Both the position numbers and the translations under genes were made by a program. From Fusarium oxysporum f. sp. lycopersici 4287 (Eukaryota > Ascomycota > Sordariomycetes > Hypocreales > Nectriaceae), in assembly GCF_000149955.1 (NCBI RefSeq), contig NC_031000.1, forward strand, positions 2,287,014 to 2,351,013: DNA of 64,000 nucleotides, in the 5' to 3' direction. Every line of letters begins with the position of its first letter. Position 1 is the stretch's first letter. The notes beneath the pieces were generated by a model. The model searched no databases and had not been told where the DNA came from. It worked only from the letters and a program-made list of their open reading frames with translations. Positions 9,045-20,944 of this stretch are shown in pieces.

Positions 9045-12000
9045 CAGCGCTGACCTCAATTCAAGTATCAAGTCAAGTATTTCAAGTAAGTCAAGTAAGT
9101 CGATGACCCAGTTTATTTCAAGTAAGCAAGTTCATAATGCTTCAAACTTGATTTACTTGAAATACTAGATTTTATGGATGTTCCTATGTGACAGCCCTGT
9201 GAATGTTGAGGCTGTTCGGAGTCCCAGGCATAGGGTAATCAATTGAGTGTGGTGCCCCAGTTGATTACACCAATGGAACCCAGGAACGCGGCAGGGGTGG
9301 CGCGACTACGTGTTTTGTGTTCGCTCGCGTGGTGGAAACACCTGGTTCAGAATTAACGTCGCTCCCTGATGAGAAGCATCTGTATTTCGCGATTCGCCGG
9401 TAACCCGCTATGGCAGCACAACAACAGTCATTAGAATCAATTCTGGGAATTAGTGGCCAGCGCAAATCACTCAAGCAGCAGCTTGACGCTGCGTCCATCA
9501 AGACTGAAGCTGGAAGAACGACCCTCGCCGACCTCCCAACTGTCCAGATCGGCTGCAAGAAATATATACCAGAAGAATACATTGCCAATAAGAATCGCAA
9601 AGGTCGAAGGAGCTGGATCCAAGCCCATGGCTTCTTTCTTACAGAAGTCAGTCCTGATTTACGGACATTGCAGACCTACTGGGTATGCTCGAAATGTGAT
9701 GAACGAGGCAAGAGCTCATTATTCGTCGCCACAAATACAACATCGCCAATTGAGCACCTCCGAAGGTAAATGATATCTATACGAGCCTGATCTTTAATGC
9801 TTCTTCATTTTCTTACGGGATGTAGGTCTCATATGATCACCGAGGCGGATGACAATGCGGATGAAGATTCGTATTCGTCTCGCGGTGACATTCACGTACC
9901 CTCAAAGCGGCGTTGCTTGGAGTCTCCTACTGCAAGATCGAATGTCAATAAAGCGAAGGAGTTGACGGTCGGCTGGATCGTTACTGCCAATCTTCCATTC
10001 ACGGCGCCATCGAATCCGTACTTGCGCCGAATGCTCGATTTACACGATGCATTATTAGCAAAAGAGGTACCGTGGAGTCGGCAGTCAGTGCGTGATACTA
10101 TGCGGAAATTATTCGAGGTAAAGAAGGGAGTAATATCAAGTCAATTGCAGAAGGCAGTCACAAGGATTAGCTTTAGCTTTGACCTATGGACTTCTCCAAA
10201 CCGGTATGCTTTCCTTGGCCTGCACGCCCACTATCTCGACGCCTCCTATCAAGTCCAATCGCGACTCCTTGCTCTACGCCGTGTATGGGGATCTCATTCC
10301 GGAGACAACCAAGCAGCGACAATATATGATATCTTGGGCGAGTATGGGATACGAGATAGGACTGGCGCGGGTGTCTGCGATAACGCCTCATCCAATGATA
10401 CATGCTTGGCGAGCCTCTATCGTCAACTTTATCCTGCAATGGCGGAAGAAGATATTAGAAATCATCGAACAAGATGCTTTGGGCACATTCTTAACCTTGC
10501 AGCTCGAGCCTTTCTCTGGGGAGAAGATCCTGACTCGTTTGAGCGAGAAGCCTTCACCGAGGCGGCTTTCCAAGTTGAAGAGCGTGAGCTTCGGCTCTGG
10601 CGGAAACGGGGAGCGGTGGGCAAGCTGCATAACATCGTCCGGTTCGTCAGGGCTTCCCCGCAAGGGAGAGAGCTGATGAAATCTCTGGCTTGTGACCAGA
10701 ACGACGAAGACGGCTATCAACTCTTTGAAGAGGAGCGAGCTGCCATCGACCTCGAGCTGATGCAAAATAATGAAACTAGATGGAATTCAACCTTTCTGAT
10801 GATCCAGCGTGCCATTCGAAAGCGAGAGCATATTGACCATTTCATTGCATATCTCGAAACGAAGACGTCAGAGCCCCGACAGCGGGTGCCTGTCCAAGAT
10901 CAGCTTTCACCACAGGACTGGCTTCTGTTGGCGGAGATACAGAGTCTACTCAAACCGCTCCATGAGATCACCATGAGGTGCCAGGGTTGGGCCAAAGAAG
11001 GACGCCACGGCGCCTTGTGGGAAGTAATGATTGGAATGGAGTACTTGCTCAATTTCTTCGAGGAACAAAACCTGATATTCTCGTCACCTGATAGTTGCAT
11101 CAGTGAGCTGAGAAATTTCAGGGTCTCGGCAACCAAAAGTACGACTCCCTAATTCGTCTTCGTTCTCTTCAAGCTTCTTTGACTAACGGTTTCTCAGGAT
11201 CTAGCGCTCAACGAATTGAGCAGGGCCGCGGACGAGAGAAACACTTGCCACAGCACGCTCGAGAGGAATACACTGATGTAGTTTTGCAAGATGAGAATCT
11301 TGATGATGATCACCGACGATGCGTCCAGATCTCTATTAAGAACTCGAATTCTTCCCCAAAGCCTCTTGTGGCAAAGTCGAGATCGTGTGAAGCAGAAATG
11401 GAACATTGAATAAGTCATGATCCTTATATAATTAGCTTCAAGTTCAAAAGCGTTTCTTGGCTTGAGGCGAACTGGACCAGCGACGAGCAACTAGTGTGGC
11501 TACGAGACGCTAAAAACAGTGTCCGGGAATTCTTTGAACAGCACTATCCACGTGAGGAGCAGCCCGAGACATCGAGGACGGTGACAGGAAAAGCGGTGCG
11601 ACAAGACGAGCCCAGTCAATTTGACCAGTGGATGCAGAGCTGCGATCGGTGCATGATGGAGGAAGAAGACGAACTTGGCGTTTACATGAGGCAAGGGCCA
11701 GTGCGGCGAGAGAACTTGAACCCCGTCCTGTGGTGGAAGGATCATCAAGAAGAATACCCACGCCTGAGCAAGTTTGCCCTCGACATCCTGGCAATTCCTG
11801 CCATGTCTGTTGACCCTGAGCGGACGTTCAGTGTCACCAAGTTAACGGTAAGCTCGCAAAGGCACAGCATAAGCCCCGAGATAATAGAGGAGATGCAGTG
11901 TCTACGAAACCGGCTACGCCATCAAGCGATCACTATGGGTGAGGTGGTTAGCTTTGGTGGGGACTTGGTGGGTTGGGAGGGAGGGGAGGCTTAATAGCTT

Positions 12001-12136
12001 TATTGGAGCCTCAGGTCAGCACCTTCATTTCAAGTATATCAATTCAATTCAAGTTAAGTAAGTTCATGGACGATTTTATTTCAAGTAATCAAGTTGGACC
12101 CCCAAACTTGACTTACTTGAATTGAAGTCAGCGCTG
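9045..12136 (+). mobile_element. hAT-superfamily DNA transposon, 3092 bp, with disrupted transposase
   Basis: The left end starts CAGCGCTGACCTCAATTCAA and the right end is its inverse with a single C/T difference (CAGCGCTGACTTCAATTCAA on the minus strand). Both subterminal regions are full of short TCAAGTAAG-like repeats (about 9060-9170 and 12026-12125), typical of hAT ends. The 8-bp flanks (CGGCGATT left, ATCCGTGC right) do not match, so the target duplication expected for hAT is missing. Confidence 0.85.
9410..11994 (+). pseudogene. hAT transposase with BED finger and C-terminal dimerisation domain, frameshifted
   Basis: Exon 1 starts at the ATG at 9410. An intron at 9766-9825 joins it to the long second exon, completing a BED-type zinc finger (CSKCDERG...SPIEHLRRSH). 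The second exon, open to 11152, carries the hAT core: FSFDLWTSPNRYAFLGLHAHYLD, VCDNASSNDTC, RCFGHILNLAARAFL and NNETRWNSTFLMIQRAI. Between about 11145 and 11490 the frame is lost. It resumes with ISFKFKSVSWLEANWTSDEQLVWLRDAK and the dimerisation block (LNPVLWWKDHQEEYPRLSKFALDILAIPAMSVDPERTFS) to the stop at 11994. A further intron is possible near 11150-11195, but that stretch also contains stops in all frames, so I treat the gene as broken. Confidence 0.8.
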
Positions 12137-14382
12137 ATCCGTGCGCACTGGCCGCCGTCAAAGTTACAAAGCACCATTAGTCCCTTCAAGTGATCATCGT
12201 GGGCTTCCAAATATGCGCGAGCGGCTTTGGCATCCCAGGTACTCTGGTTTTGACCCTGTTCTTGGAGCAGACCGTCGACCGGGGATATGCATGCTCTCAG
12301 TAGTAACTCGGGGTAGGCATCTGTTAGCTGATTGACGGGATCGGATACGAAGGAGTAGCCCGGTGTTGTCGTTGATAGATTATCTCGAATCAGCGACAAA
12401 TCGAGGTGAGTAGGCTCCCAATCATACATCAAACGGGAACACGATGCTGTGACTGAGCGCAGCACTTTACAAGCCAGGCCACGAAAGTCCACCATCGAAA
12501 GTCGTTGGTTGCCATTCCAGGACAGTACCTCGCCGTCATCGCTCCAATGGAATCGGAAATTGGACCCTTGAGACCGTCGAAGAGCGTTGCCGTAAGACAA
12601 GAGACTCAAGAATTCGCCCATGGGCGATAACGTGCCATCACACATGTACTCGCGCCGGGCCGCATTGAGCCTTCGCAGCAGCCCGTGACGCGGTGGGCGT
12701 GCAATACCACCGTAGATACGGGAGAAATGAGGCAGCACGGCTTCGAGAAAGACCAACCGAGAACAGTATATAAGTCTCGCTAGGACAGGGGTGAACCGGT
12801 GAGGAGGGAGGTATTCGTTGCCGTTAGGGGTTGACAGCCCGCGTACAGCACTGAAGTACACTAGCATCGTCGAGCTCGCGAGCCCACCTTCAAAGTCCTC
12901 GGCGATAGCAAAGTAACAAAAGCGCAGTAAGACGTCGGCCGCGGGGTCTTGGGAGAGTTGCTCCTGGTTGTCCAAAGACCAAGCGGAAGTCGACTCGGCG
13001 TCAGAGAGATCATCTGCTTCTATAGCCACACTACTCTGGCTGTCATATTCCGATGTATCGTGTCCATCACTCTCCTCACATTCACTTTCGTCCTCGCCTT
13101 CATCCTCTTCATCACCATAATCATCATCATCATTCTCCTCTTCTTCACCCCCATCATCTCCACTCTCATGATCATTCATACTCTACCCTCCATCCTGGTT
13201 ATCTGTACGGTCCATATCAGCAGGCTCCTCAGACTGCCAGACACCATCCACCCAGAGCTCACGAAGAGCTCTAAACTGATGTCTGTTCAACCCTCGCCCT
13301 GTAATTGCCCGCATAGTTGTCGGTAATAGTCGGGACAGTCGAAGCCAGAAGCAGATAAAGCGCTTTAGTTCCTTCCGGTAGACCTTCTCAGAAGACGGCT
13401 TTGCCACCAGCTCGAAGGGCGCTTTGTAGGGGCGGTCTGGGAACCTGGAACGAAGCCATCTTCTCAGGCATACATCGGTCCTCCGAACGGTCTCGCCGCA
13501 TTGGTCGAGGAGGCGATCAAGCGCTACCATCATCGATGCCAATTTTCGTTCGTCTCGCGCTAGGCTATAGATTACTTCTTCTCCCTGGATACCCAGGGGC
13601 ATAGGCTGGTTGGTCCTACAATTAGGTAACTCCGTAAGCGCAACAAGGATATTACGACGTGTATCTTGGAACATCGTTTCCCAGCCAGTACGCCGCATCC
13701 AATTCGTCTGTAAGGCGATAGATACCGGTGCTGCGCTGTCATATCGTCTCGTACGGCCTCCTTCTACACCCCCTAATCTTGCACACTCATCAGCAAAGAG
13801 CTTTTGGGCCAGCAGCTTAACGGCGTCTGGACAAGCTTGTAAGAGAGTACTACAAGGTAGAGAGCCACGGCTAGGGTTATTGTCGGTGATAATCCATGAC
13901 CTTCGGATATCGTTCGCCGACCAGCTCTGAAATGACAAGCCTTGCTGGATGTGATCACTCAGCCAGTGTCGCGTCTGTTGTCGAGCTGCGAGCTTGATGT
14001 CTTTGCTGTGCTTTGATTTGACATGGGCTAGTAAGACTTTTTCGCTGATAGAGCGAAGACCACAATGTTTACAGGCCGAACCCTTATATACCGTAAGGTA
14101 TGGGTGTGGCGGCGAGCCGTTTGATCGCAGTGGAAGTGTCTCTGGGTTTGGAAGATTGAGAGAATAGATTAGTGGCTTCAAACCACGGCGGGCAGACTTA
14201 GTTATATGATGCTTGTCGCCTGGGTGACGCGGCGCGCGTGCAGGGTTAATGGCGAAGCCGCATTCGACGCAAATTATTGCTGGCTCTGGCGAATTGTAGT
14301 ACAAGCCGAGACTCTCGAGCTTTTGGAGCTGACTCGGCCGCAATGTGACAATAGCATCAGTGTACGTCGCGAGACCTGTCAT
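12137..14382 (-). pseudogene. OrsD (DUF3505)-type zinc-finger/helicase-associated gene, 3' part cut off by hAT insertion
   Basis: The frame begins at ATG 14382. The N-terminus has two OrsD-type Cys/His fingers (IICVECGFAINPARAPRHPGDKHH and SACKHCGLRSISEKVLLAHVKSKH), then KVYRKELKRFICFWLRLSRLL. After one in-frame TAG (13183-13185) the same frame continues with a very acidic run (about 55 residues of Asp/Glu/Ser). It then gives the segment that precedes the RecQ-like helicase in large fungal OrsD-helicase proteins (SPMGEFLSLLSYGNAL, MVDFRGLACKVL, LSLIRDNLS, GYSFVSDPVNQL), ending GLMVLCNFDGGQCARIS exactly at the hAT end. The helicase half is missing. One nonsense codon and truncation make it non-functional; the TAG could derive from CAG by RIP. 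Confidence 0.65.
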
Positions 14383-14564
14383 ATTGATAAAGTTGAGAAG
14401 GCAGCAAGAGTATCAGATATCCTCTAGGAAGCCACATTTAGCCAAGAATAAAGAGAGAGCTTGATTGCTGCTTCCTTCCTCCTAATCGACGCAACCGAAA
14501 TTACTACATGCTGTAAAGTTTAAGAGCGCGGTCGTCTACATGGTTGGCACGGGCGTTCGTGGAA

Positions 14565-14693
14565 GAAACGCGGCGCATTTCGCGTTCTCGGTTTACAGGC
14601 CTAAATGGAAATGCGGCGCATTTCCAGAGGGGAAATTCGGGGTAAGAAAATGGAGATTCTGATTGGTGCAGAAGTGGAAATGCGGCGCATTTC
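14565..14693. promoter_or_regulatory. Triple-palindrome module A upstream of the OrsD-like gene
   Basis: Three 17-bp near-palindromes lie 180-310 bp upstream of the ATG at 14382: GAAACGCGGCGCATTTC (14565-14581) and GAAATGCGGCGCATTTC twice (14608-14624, 14677-14693). Each has 7-bp arms around a 3-bp centre. An ATTGG (inverse CCAAT) box sits at 14662-14666. A smaller hairpin of the same style, CACTTTC/GAAAGTG, lies near 14742-14760. The rest of 14383-15012 has no gene. A related module is at 21769-21908. Confidence 0.6.
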
Positions 14694-15012
14694 TGCTCTA
14701 CATGCTTGATTAGGGGTGTGAGCCAATGAAAGACCGCGAATTTCCACTTTCACCGAAAGTGAGCCGGATAAAAGGGGTGTAGCAGGCGGCATCCTGTTGC
14801 CTAGACGATCGGCAGACTGAACATGAGTACAAGAGACCGACTCTTGCCGCTCCTTTAGAAAGAAAATCAAGTGCTCATTTGATCTTGGCTGTCCATCCGT
14901 ACATGCGAGAGGTAGCATCTTAGCATTTTGCATCGTGATAGTGGCCCACTTAGCTTTGCGCCGCCTTCATGATGTTCAGTAGCTTGATCGTTTTTTTTGG
15001 AGGCGCCCTAAC

Positions 15013-18000
15013 TCAGCTCGTGCTCTCATAAGCTGATCCCTCGCTATCATCCACATTAGAGGCGCAGAGCTCGAGCCTTCGGAATGTCACAGGAAAAAGA
15101 CGCCGATGGGTGTCGCATAATGATTCAAAAAATCGGATGGGAGGAGAGATGCCAGCTTGTTCCAAGGTACAGAATCCCAGTTGTTCATCAATTAAAGCAA
15201 GGACCGCAGTCTCATACTCAATTTCTTCCGCATCTGGGTGTTTGATAAGTTTAGTAACAATCTCAAGATCGGTCTCACTGTTGCTCAATACCCGGTCTTT
15301 CTTAGGAATGCCTGTTATGCCAGCTTCACGATAGTATTGCGCAATCCTTGGCGCAAAGTCAGGCGACCGTGATGGAATTCGGTGACATTTTAGAGTCCTC
15401 ACTCTTTCACGCAACAATCCCGATGCTGTTTCCATGGTCAAAATGAAGCGTATTTTTGCTGACGGATTTTGAAGTCTTGAATAGAGCTCCTGAGCATCCG
15501 GGCCTCTCAAGATTGTCTGGGCGAGGCCGCTGGTAGGCCCGGATAAGAGGTACAACAGTAGAAACTGCAGGTTTACCTCATATAGAACGCAAATGTTGCC
15601 GAAACCCATGATAGGTTTCTCTAGATTCGACACTGAGGAAGGTATTCCCATCTCATCTTGCTGGAAGCCCCCAACCAGTAGAACTGTCGCATTCAAGTCC
15701 TGGCAAACCTTTGCCATACTTGTTCCCACTTTTATAATCTCACAAAGGCGCTCGTTGTGCGATTCCCAGCCATTCTTAGTAGAATCATCGTCACTGCCGC
15801 TTTGAACAGGACAATATGCTCTACAAGAGAGAAATGCCAGAAGGAGATTGGTGAGAGCTGTTCCTTTTCTCGCGAAGGGGGTCTCATAACAATGGATACT
15901 ATGGTTAACGCCATAATCGTGTGGGTCAGCACCTAATGAAAGCAATGCGTTGACAAGTCTCGTTGATGGCACCCTATCTCCAATGGGTTGATCGGGGATC
16001 CACCCATTGCGCAAGATATCGGTAGCCAAGCGAGTTGAAGCTTCCCTTGTGAGGCTCGATATAACGAATTCATCGAATTGAGAATACCCTATCAAGTTAC
16101 TCAAGAATGGAACTTGAGGATCCCACGGATACTCATTGGATCGGATCAGCTGCTTGTCGTAAAGGGGCTTCATGATATCAAGCATGTTAATAGCGACTTC
16201 TAGTCCCCTACTTCCTTCGAGTTCTGATAATTTGATGATCTTGTCGAAGATGCTGTCGGCTTTTGTTATAATCCCCCAATGGGTGTTACAGGTAACAAGA
16301 AGACAGAGTAAACCGTTAAAAAGGCGGGTATGCATGACTGTTTCGGACAGGGACCCCCATCCTAGGATACTTCGGCCAGCTTCCGTGTCTCTCAAGAAGT
16401 CGTGGGCCGTGCGATGGATAAATGATATGCGGCTCAATGCCGGATCGACGGTGTTGCGTACATCTTCGGATGTGAAATCATCCGTGGTAAAGGGCTGGAC
16501 TGATTGTGGCTCAATCTGTAAGAGCCCTGCGCAACGTGTGAGTATAGAGCGTTTTGTCTCATCGCATAACTGTCGAATTCGCGCAAGGCCCATCCTGTCT
16601 GAGCTTCTGAGAATAGTTTGTTGTGTTTCGATGTTTTCAGCACATGCGACTTGAAATAATGTGGGCAAATCCGTTAAGCTGCCGTCACAACGATAATTGT
16701 TCCAGTAGTACATCGTGAAAACCGTCGTCTGCTGGAGAGCGTAGCGGAAATATCTTGCAGCTGTTTCTCGATACACGGAGTTATTCTCGTTTAGCCTTCG
16801 CCACATATCGATATATAGCCTCTCAAGATCTGCAGGAAGTTGATCCAGACGAGCAAAGAGAAGATCATCTGAATCATCATTCTCGATCCCTTCAATGAGA
16901 CTTCGAGTTGCGATTTGGAGCCACAAAAACACCCCTTGGGCTTTGTCAACGAGCCGTTCTGTTAGCTTTTCGTAAGTGCTGAATGAAATGCATTGACCTG
17001 AAAGCAAAGGTTTGAGCTTTTCGCGTACAAAGATGCGCATGTCAGGTCTCGTTAGGTCTTCAAGTAGGATTCCAGGTGGGTTCATGACCTCAAGCCACCT
17101 CATGATCTGGACCTCTGGTCGGGTAGCAATACATAACTTGACATTGGGAAGATTCAAGATACCCTCAATCGACTGAATTAGCTTGCGATAGCCGTCTTCA
17201 TTTCGAATTTCATCGAGGCCATCGATGAAAATGCACAGATGTCTAACATTCTTGTTGGAGACATATTGCAAAACAGCATCCAAATCTTTGATAGACCAGT
17301 CACTATACTCGGTGTGTGAGGAAAGATGTGTGAAGCGGCATAGTGTATGCTGGATCAAATCCCGTTTGTTTCGCAGCTTTTGGTACAGCAATGAGCATAA
17401 GAGACCTTTGATGCTGTTCTGTTCATGGGATCCAATTTTCCAGATAAAATGATGCACGATCATGACATCTGAACTCCAACGTTGGAGCAGCTCTTTGGTT
17501 CTTTCATGATCCAGAATAAATTTGATAAGGGTGCTTTTTCCAGATCCTGGCTTGCCTTGAATGTAAAATAGTTTACCGTCTGATTGCAACCATTCAGTGA
17601 AAGAAGCCCAAGACCCATGAACCTCGTCCCTGTCACTCATCCAGGTGGGGTATCTCGCTGTGTCAGATGATCCAGACATTTCAGACTCGTTGTCGGTAGT
17701 TTCCATAGGTTCATAAGACGAGAATATCCGCTTGAATGTCGCCTCCCTCGAGTCCAGAACATCGTTATATCGCTGATTCATGTTGGAGGTCTTGAGGCTT
17801 CGCAAAAAGATATCGCATGCTTTCCTTGATTCTGCAGCAGTACTGAATGCGAGGGCTTGGGTTGTCGTGTGTAGGTTGACGGATTGCTCAATTTTAGCCG
17901 CTTCATGGGCCAATGTATCCCGCATCTGAGTACTGCCCTCTTTGATGAGATCTTCAAGTCTAGTGTGACCACGTGCGAGTTGTCTCACGAGGCGTTGAGT

Positions 18001-18547
18001 ATCGGCTGCAAGGTGGTGAAACCCTTCTTCTTGCTGTAATGTGATTGCATAGCTCCGCGAACTATAATAATCATTGATTAACTCGAGGACAGCTATCACT
18101 GACGGAGACTCACCATAAATGCGACATTATCTCGGTTTCCATTTCCTGCGTATACCTCGACAGCGAGAGTTCCAGAAGCTCAATCTTCTTCCGATGCCTG
18201 GCTCCTCTCAGCGTAGCATGAATAGCATGCAGTAGATTACGTTTGTCGCATAAACCAGTCACGAATCGAGCCTCCTTTTTCAGCTCTTGCGCAGATTCCT
18301 TGCAAGCTTTGGCAATGGCTTGAAGCTCGTTGTTGTTGACCTGTGGGTGCAGCTTTGCCATCACTTCGCAACGAATCTGGACTCGATCAACGGCATCCGA
18401 CATTTGCTGGGCGTGGCGTTCGAGATTTTCTTCAGACGTCAGCTTTCCATCGTAGATACCTTTACAGGTGACTATTAAGTCTCGTGCGAACGAAATTACT
18501 TGCAGAACAGCGCTTGCCGCGCCGAGCGCTTCAAAACCTGTCGACAT
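15013..18547 (-). CDS. STAND/NLR-like protein: helical N-terminal domain plus NACHT NTPase
   Basis: CDS is complement(join(15013..18061, 18114..18547)), 1160 aa; the 52-nt intron (18062-18113) starts GTGAGT, has a GTTAAT branch region and ends TATAG. The N-terminus (STGFEALGAASAVLQVISFARDLIVTCKGIYDG) resembles the Helo-like domain of fungal STAND proteins. After a long helical stretch comes the NACHT core: Walker A GKPGSGKST (about 314-322), Walker B LCIFIDGLDE (about 420-429), then CIATRPEV and the DKAQGVFLWLQIATRSL winged-helix region. The C-terminal 600 residues show no obvious WD, TPR or ankyrin array; one ankyrin-like LVNALLSLGADPHDYG is seen. Fungal proteins of this type act in heterokaryon incompatibility and self/non-self response; that role is inferred from the family. 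No breaks. Confidence 0.85.
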
Positions 18548-19270
18548 GGCTTTGACGATCTTGTGTGTTGAGAATTTTCACATCATATGAGGACGGTGAT
18601 GAGGAAACACATACCTGCCAGCTGATCAGTTCCTGCTAGATGATCTGATGGCTTTATGCAGGCTGACTAACCCAAGTTATCCATCGACGTATCGAAAGAT
18701 CATTACCCTTTACCTTATGTGGGGCGAGGGCCCCAGGTGAGCCAATCTAGCTTGCTAGGTTGGGCGCAAAAGTATGAGACAGCCCTATGTATTATTCGCA
18801 GGCGATATGAGTCAAATTCTCCACCAAAATGGGGTTGCGGGGCCAACGTACATTATTGCGGCCTCGTCGCTTTGGTCGAAGGTGAGTCCCTGAATGGTGC
18901 TTAGGGTTAGCTAGCGCCGATCTGGGGTAAGGGTTATGCAGCACAGAGCAGCTCACGAGTTGGAATTTAAACAGAACAACATCTACTACTTTATTTTATC
19001 TAGTCACGAGGAATAATCTGATGAGACCAAATCAAGCAGTAATACAATGGGGGGTTATATCAAATTGAACGAGTAATACTAGATGCTGCTCTGGCGGCTT
19101 TGTAAGGCATCTATTCGACCTGGCGCCGTCATTAAATCCCACTTTTGGTATCAACGTCAGCTGAAAGGCAAACTGTTGAAGAGTATTAGAGACTACTATT
19201 GCGCGATGGAGCTAGCTGGCCCAAAACTCTCTGCATTGCCAGCCGGTTTGGACAATTTCTGAAGCTCTTG
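18548..19270. other. Intergenic stretch without a recognisable gene
   Basis: Promoter side of the STAND gene, then unique-looking sequence. Only short ORFs without recognisable motifs are present. Confidence 0.5.
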
Positions 19271-20033
19271 GGGAAAAGAGAAAACAGCCTTGGTGTATTG
19301 CCGTTTTCGGTTTTGATGTAAACCCTGTCGAAGGCTTGAAAACGGCTTGCTTGGCCGGCTGCAGCCACAACAGCCCTTTTGGTGGGGTAAGAAAAGCAGA
19401 CTTGGACACATGCTCGTCTGTATGCACACAGGGACTTAGTGGCGGGCAGCTGACCACGTAGCTGATGCACAGGACCATCGGGTGTACAATGACACTTGTC
19501 ACAAAATAACAAATGCAGGCGAGCAATTCGATACGATGGGAACGAATGGGCAATCATTAGCTGTAGTGCGTTCCTCGGTTGTGAGGTGACAGGTCTATCC
19601 GCCCACCATCTCAGCATTAAGTCGTTGTTGGGCACACCGGCCTGCTCCGCGGAGATCGCCGAGTCCTGACCAGGTGATCTGTATTACTGATTCGACCTTG
19701 AAGAAGAAAACCTCCTGCTGCATTAGAGGTATTGGCTGTAACCGAGATTCCTCTCTCGTCCTAGAAAATAAATACCGATGAGTTGCTGTGGGTGGTGGCA
19801 GAGAAGGTAGGTAAAACCGGCAAGATGCGGCATTTTTATAACTCATATTGGGCAAATGTCTTTAAATCGTTTCTCCCTAAGATGCAAACCTGCGACAACG
19901 CAAAAGCAGTAATGAACTTTGCCAGCCGTATTGCATATTTGCCTTTGTCGAGCTGAGGTGGCTAGGTGCAAAGTTGCAGGGTCAGCTCATCAACTGCCGT
20001 CCGTTCGAAGGAGGCCCGAGCGTTGATTATGGA
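19271..20033. repeat. Left arm of a long imperfect inverted repeat
   Basis: The reverse complement of this stretch aligns by eye with 20178-20944 over its whole length, with many C/T and G/A differences and a few indels. Shared blocks include TTGCCAGCCG, GAGCTGAGGTGGCTAG, GTTCGAAGGAGGCC, AATGCAGCAGG, ACAGCTAATGATTGCC and AAAACCGAAAACGGC. The arm contains minus-strand ORFs (up to 149 aa, 19186-19635) without a known domain. It may be a degenerate repeat family present as two inverted copies. Confidence 0.75.
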
Positions 20034-20177
20034 CCAATTAACCCTCTGTGACATTCAAGTCCGGCAGGGAACTGATGGTTCTTCATTATGGATGGCTATG
20101 GTGGGGCTCTGATCTACCGGTACATGGTAATCTCCCATGCCAAGATCCATAAAGCTGCAAGGACGGAAAAAAGGGCA

Positions 20178-20944
20178 TTTAGTCAGACCAACGCTCAGGC
20201 CTCCTTCGAACATTCGACAGTCGGGAACAAGTCCTGCAACCTTACAGCTAGCCACCTCAGCTCGACGGTGGTAATGTGCAATTCGGCTGGCAAAGTATAT
20301 GATTGCTTTTAGTGTGGCCGCCGGTTTAAGTATCAGGCAGCAACGGGCCGAGGAGATTTCGGCTACGTTGGCTGAGAAAATGGCGCACCCCCGCCACCAG
20401 AGACGAAGCAACTCGTCGGTATCCATAATGAGGTGAGATAGGAAGCTCTATTACAGCCAATACGTATAATGCAGCAGGCTGCTTTTTTCTTTAAGGGCGG
20501 ATCCATAATACAGGTTCCTTCGTCAGGTCTTAGCTATCTTCGCAGAGCGGGCCGATCTGCCTAACAACAACTTGATGCTAATATGGTTTGCGGGGTAAAG
20601 CGTGTCACCTCACAATTGAGGAAACATACGACAGCTAATGATTGCCTATTCGGTTCCCCTCACTGCCATGCCGCAATTGTCCTCTCGCACCACTAAGTGA
20701 CTCGTCTAGCCGCTTTTGAGTCGCTCGCCTGCACTTGTCAGTCTGTCACAAGTGCCACTGAACGCCCGATGGGCCTATGCTTCCATCGCTGTGTGGTCAG
20801 CTGCCTGCTATTAAGCCCTGTGTGGTTAGTCTGTGCTGAGGGGCTTTTATGGCTGCGGCCGGTCAAGCAAGCCATTTTAGGGATTTTAATAGGGTTTATA
20901 TTAAAACCGAAAACGGCTATAGACTAAGGCTGTTTTCTCTTTCC
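20178..20944. repeat. Right arm of the long imperfect inverted repeat
   Basis: Inverse counterpart of 19271-20033; the central spacer is about 144 bp (20034-20177). This arm looks more decayed: it is richer in A/T at mismatched positions and has only shorter ORFs. The ends fade out near TGTTTTCTCTTT on both sides, and no target duplication is visible. Confidence 0.75.

Noticed and set aside
12949..13326. Plus-strand ORFs with hydrophobic/His-rich runs
   Set aside because: They are antisense shadows of the acidic tract of the OrsD-like gene.
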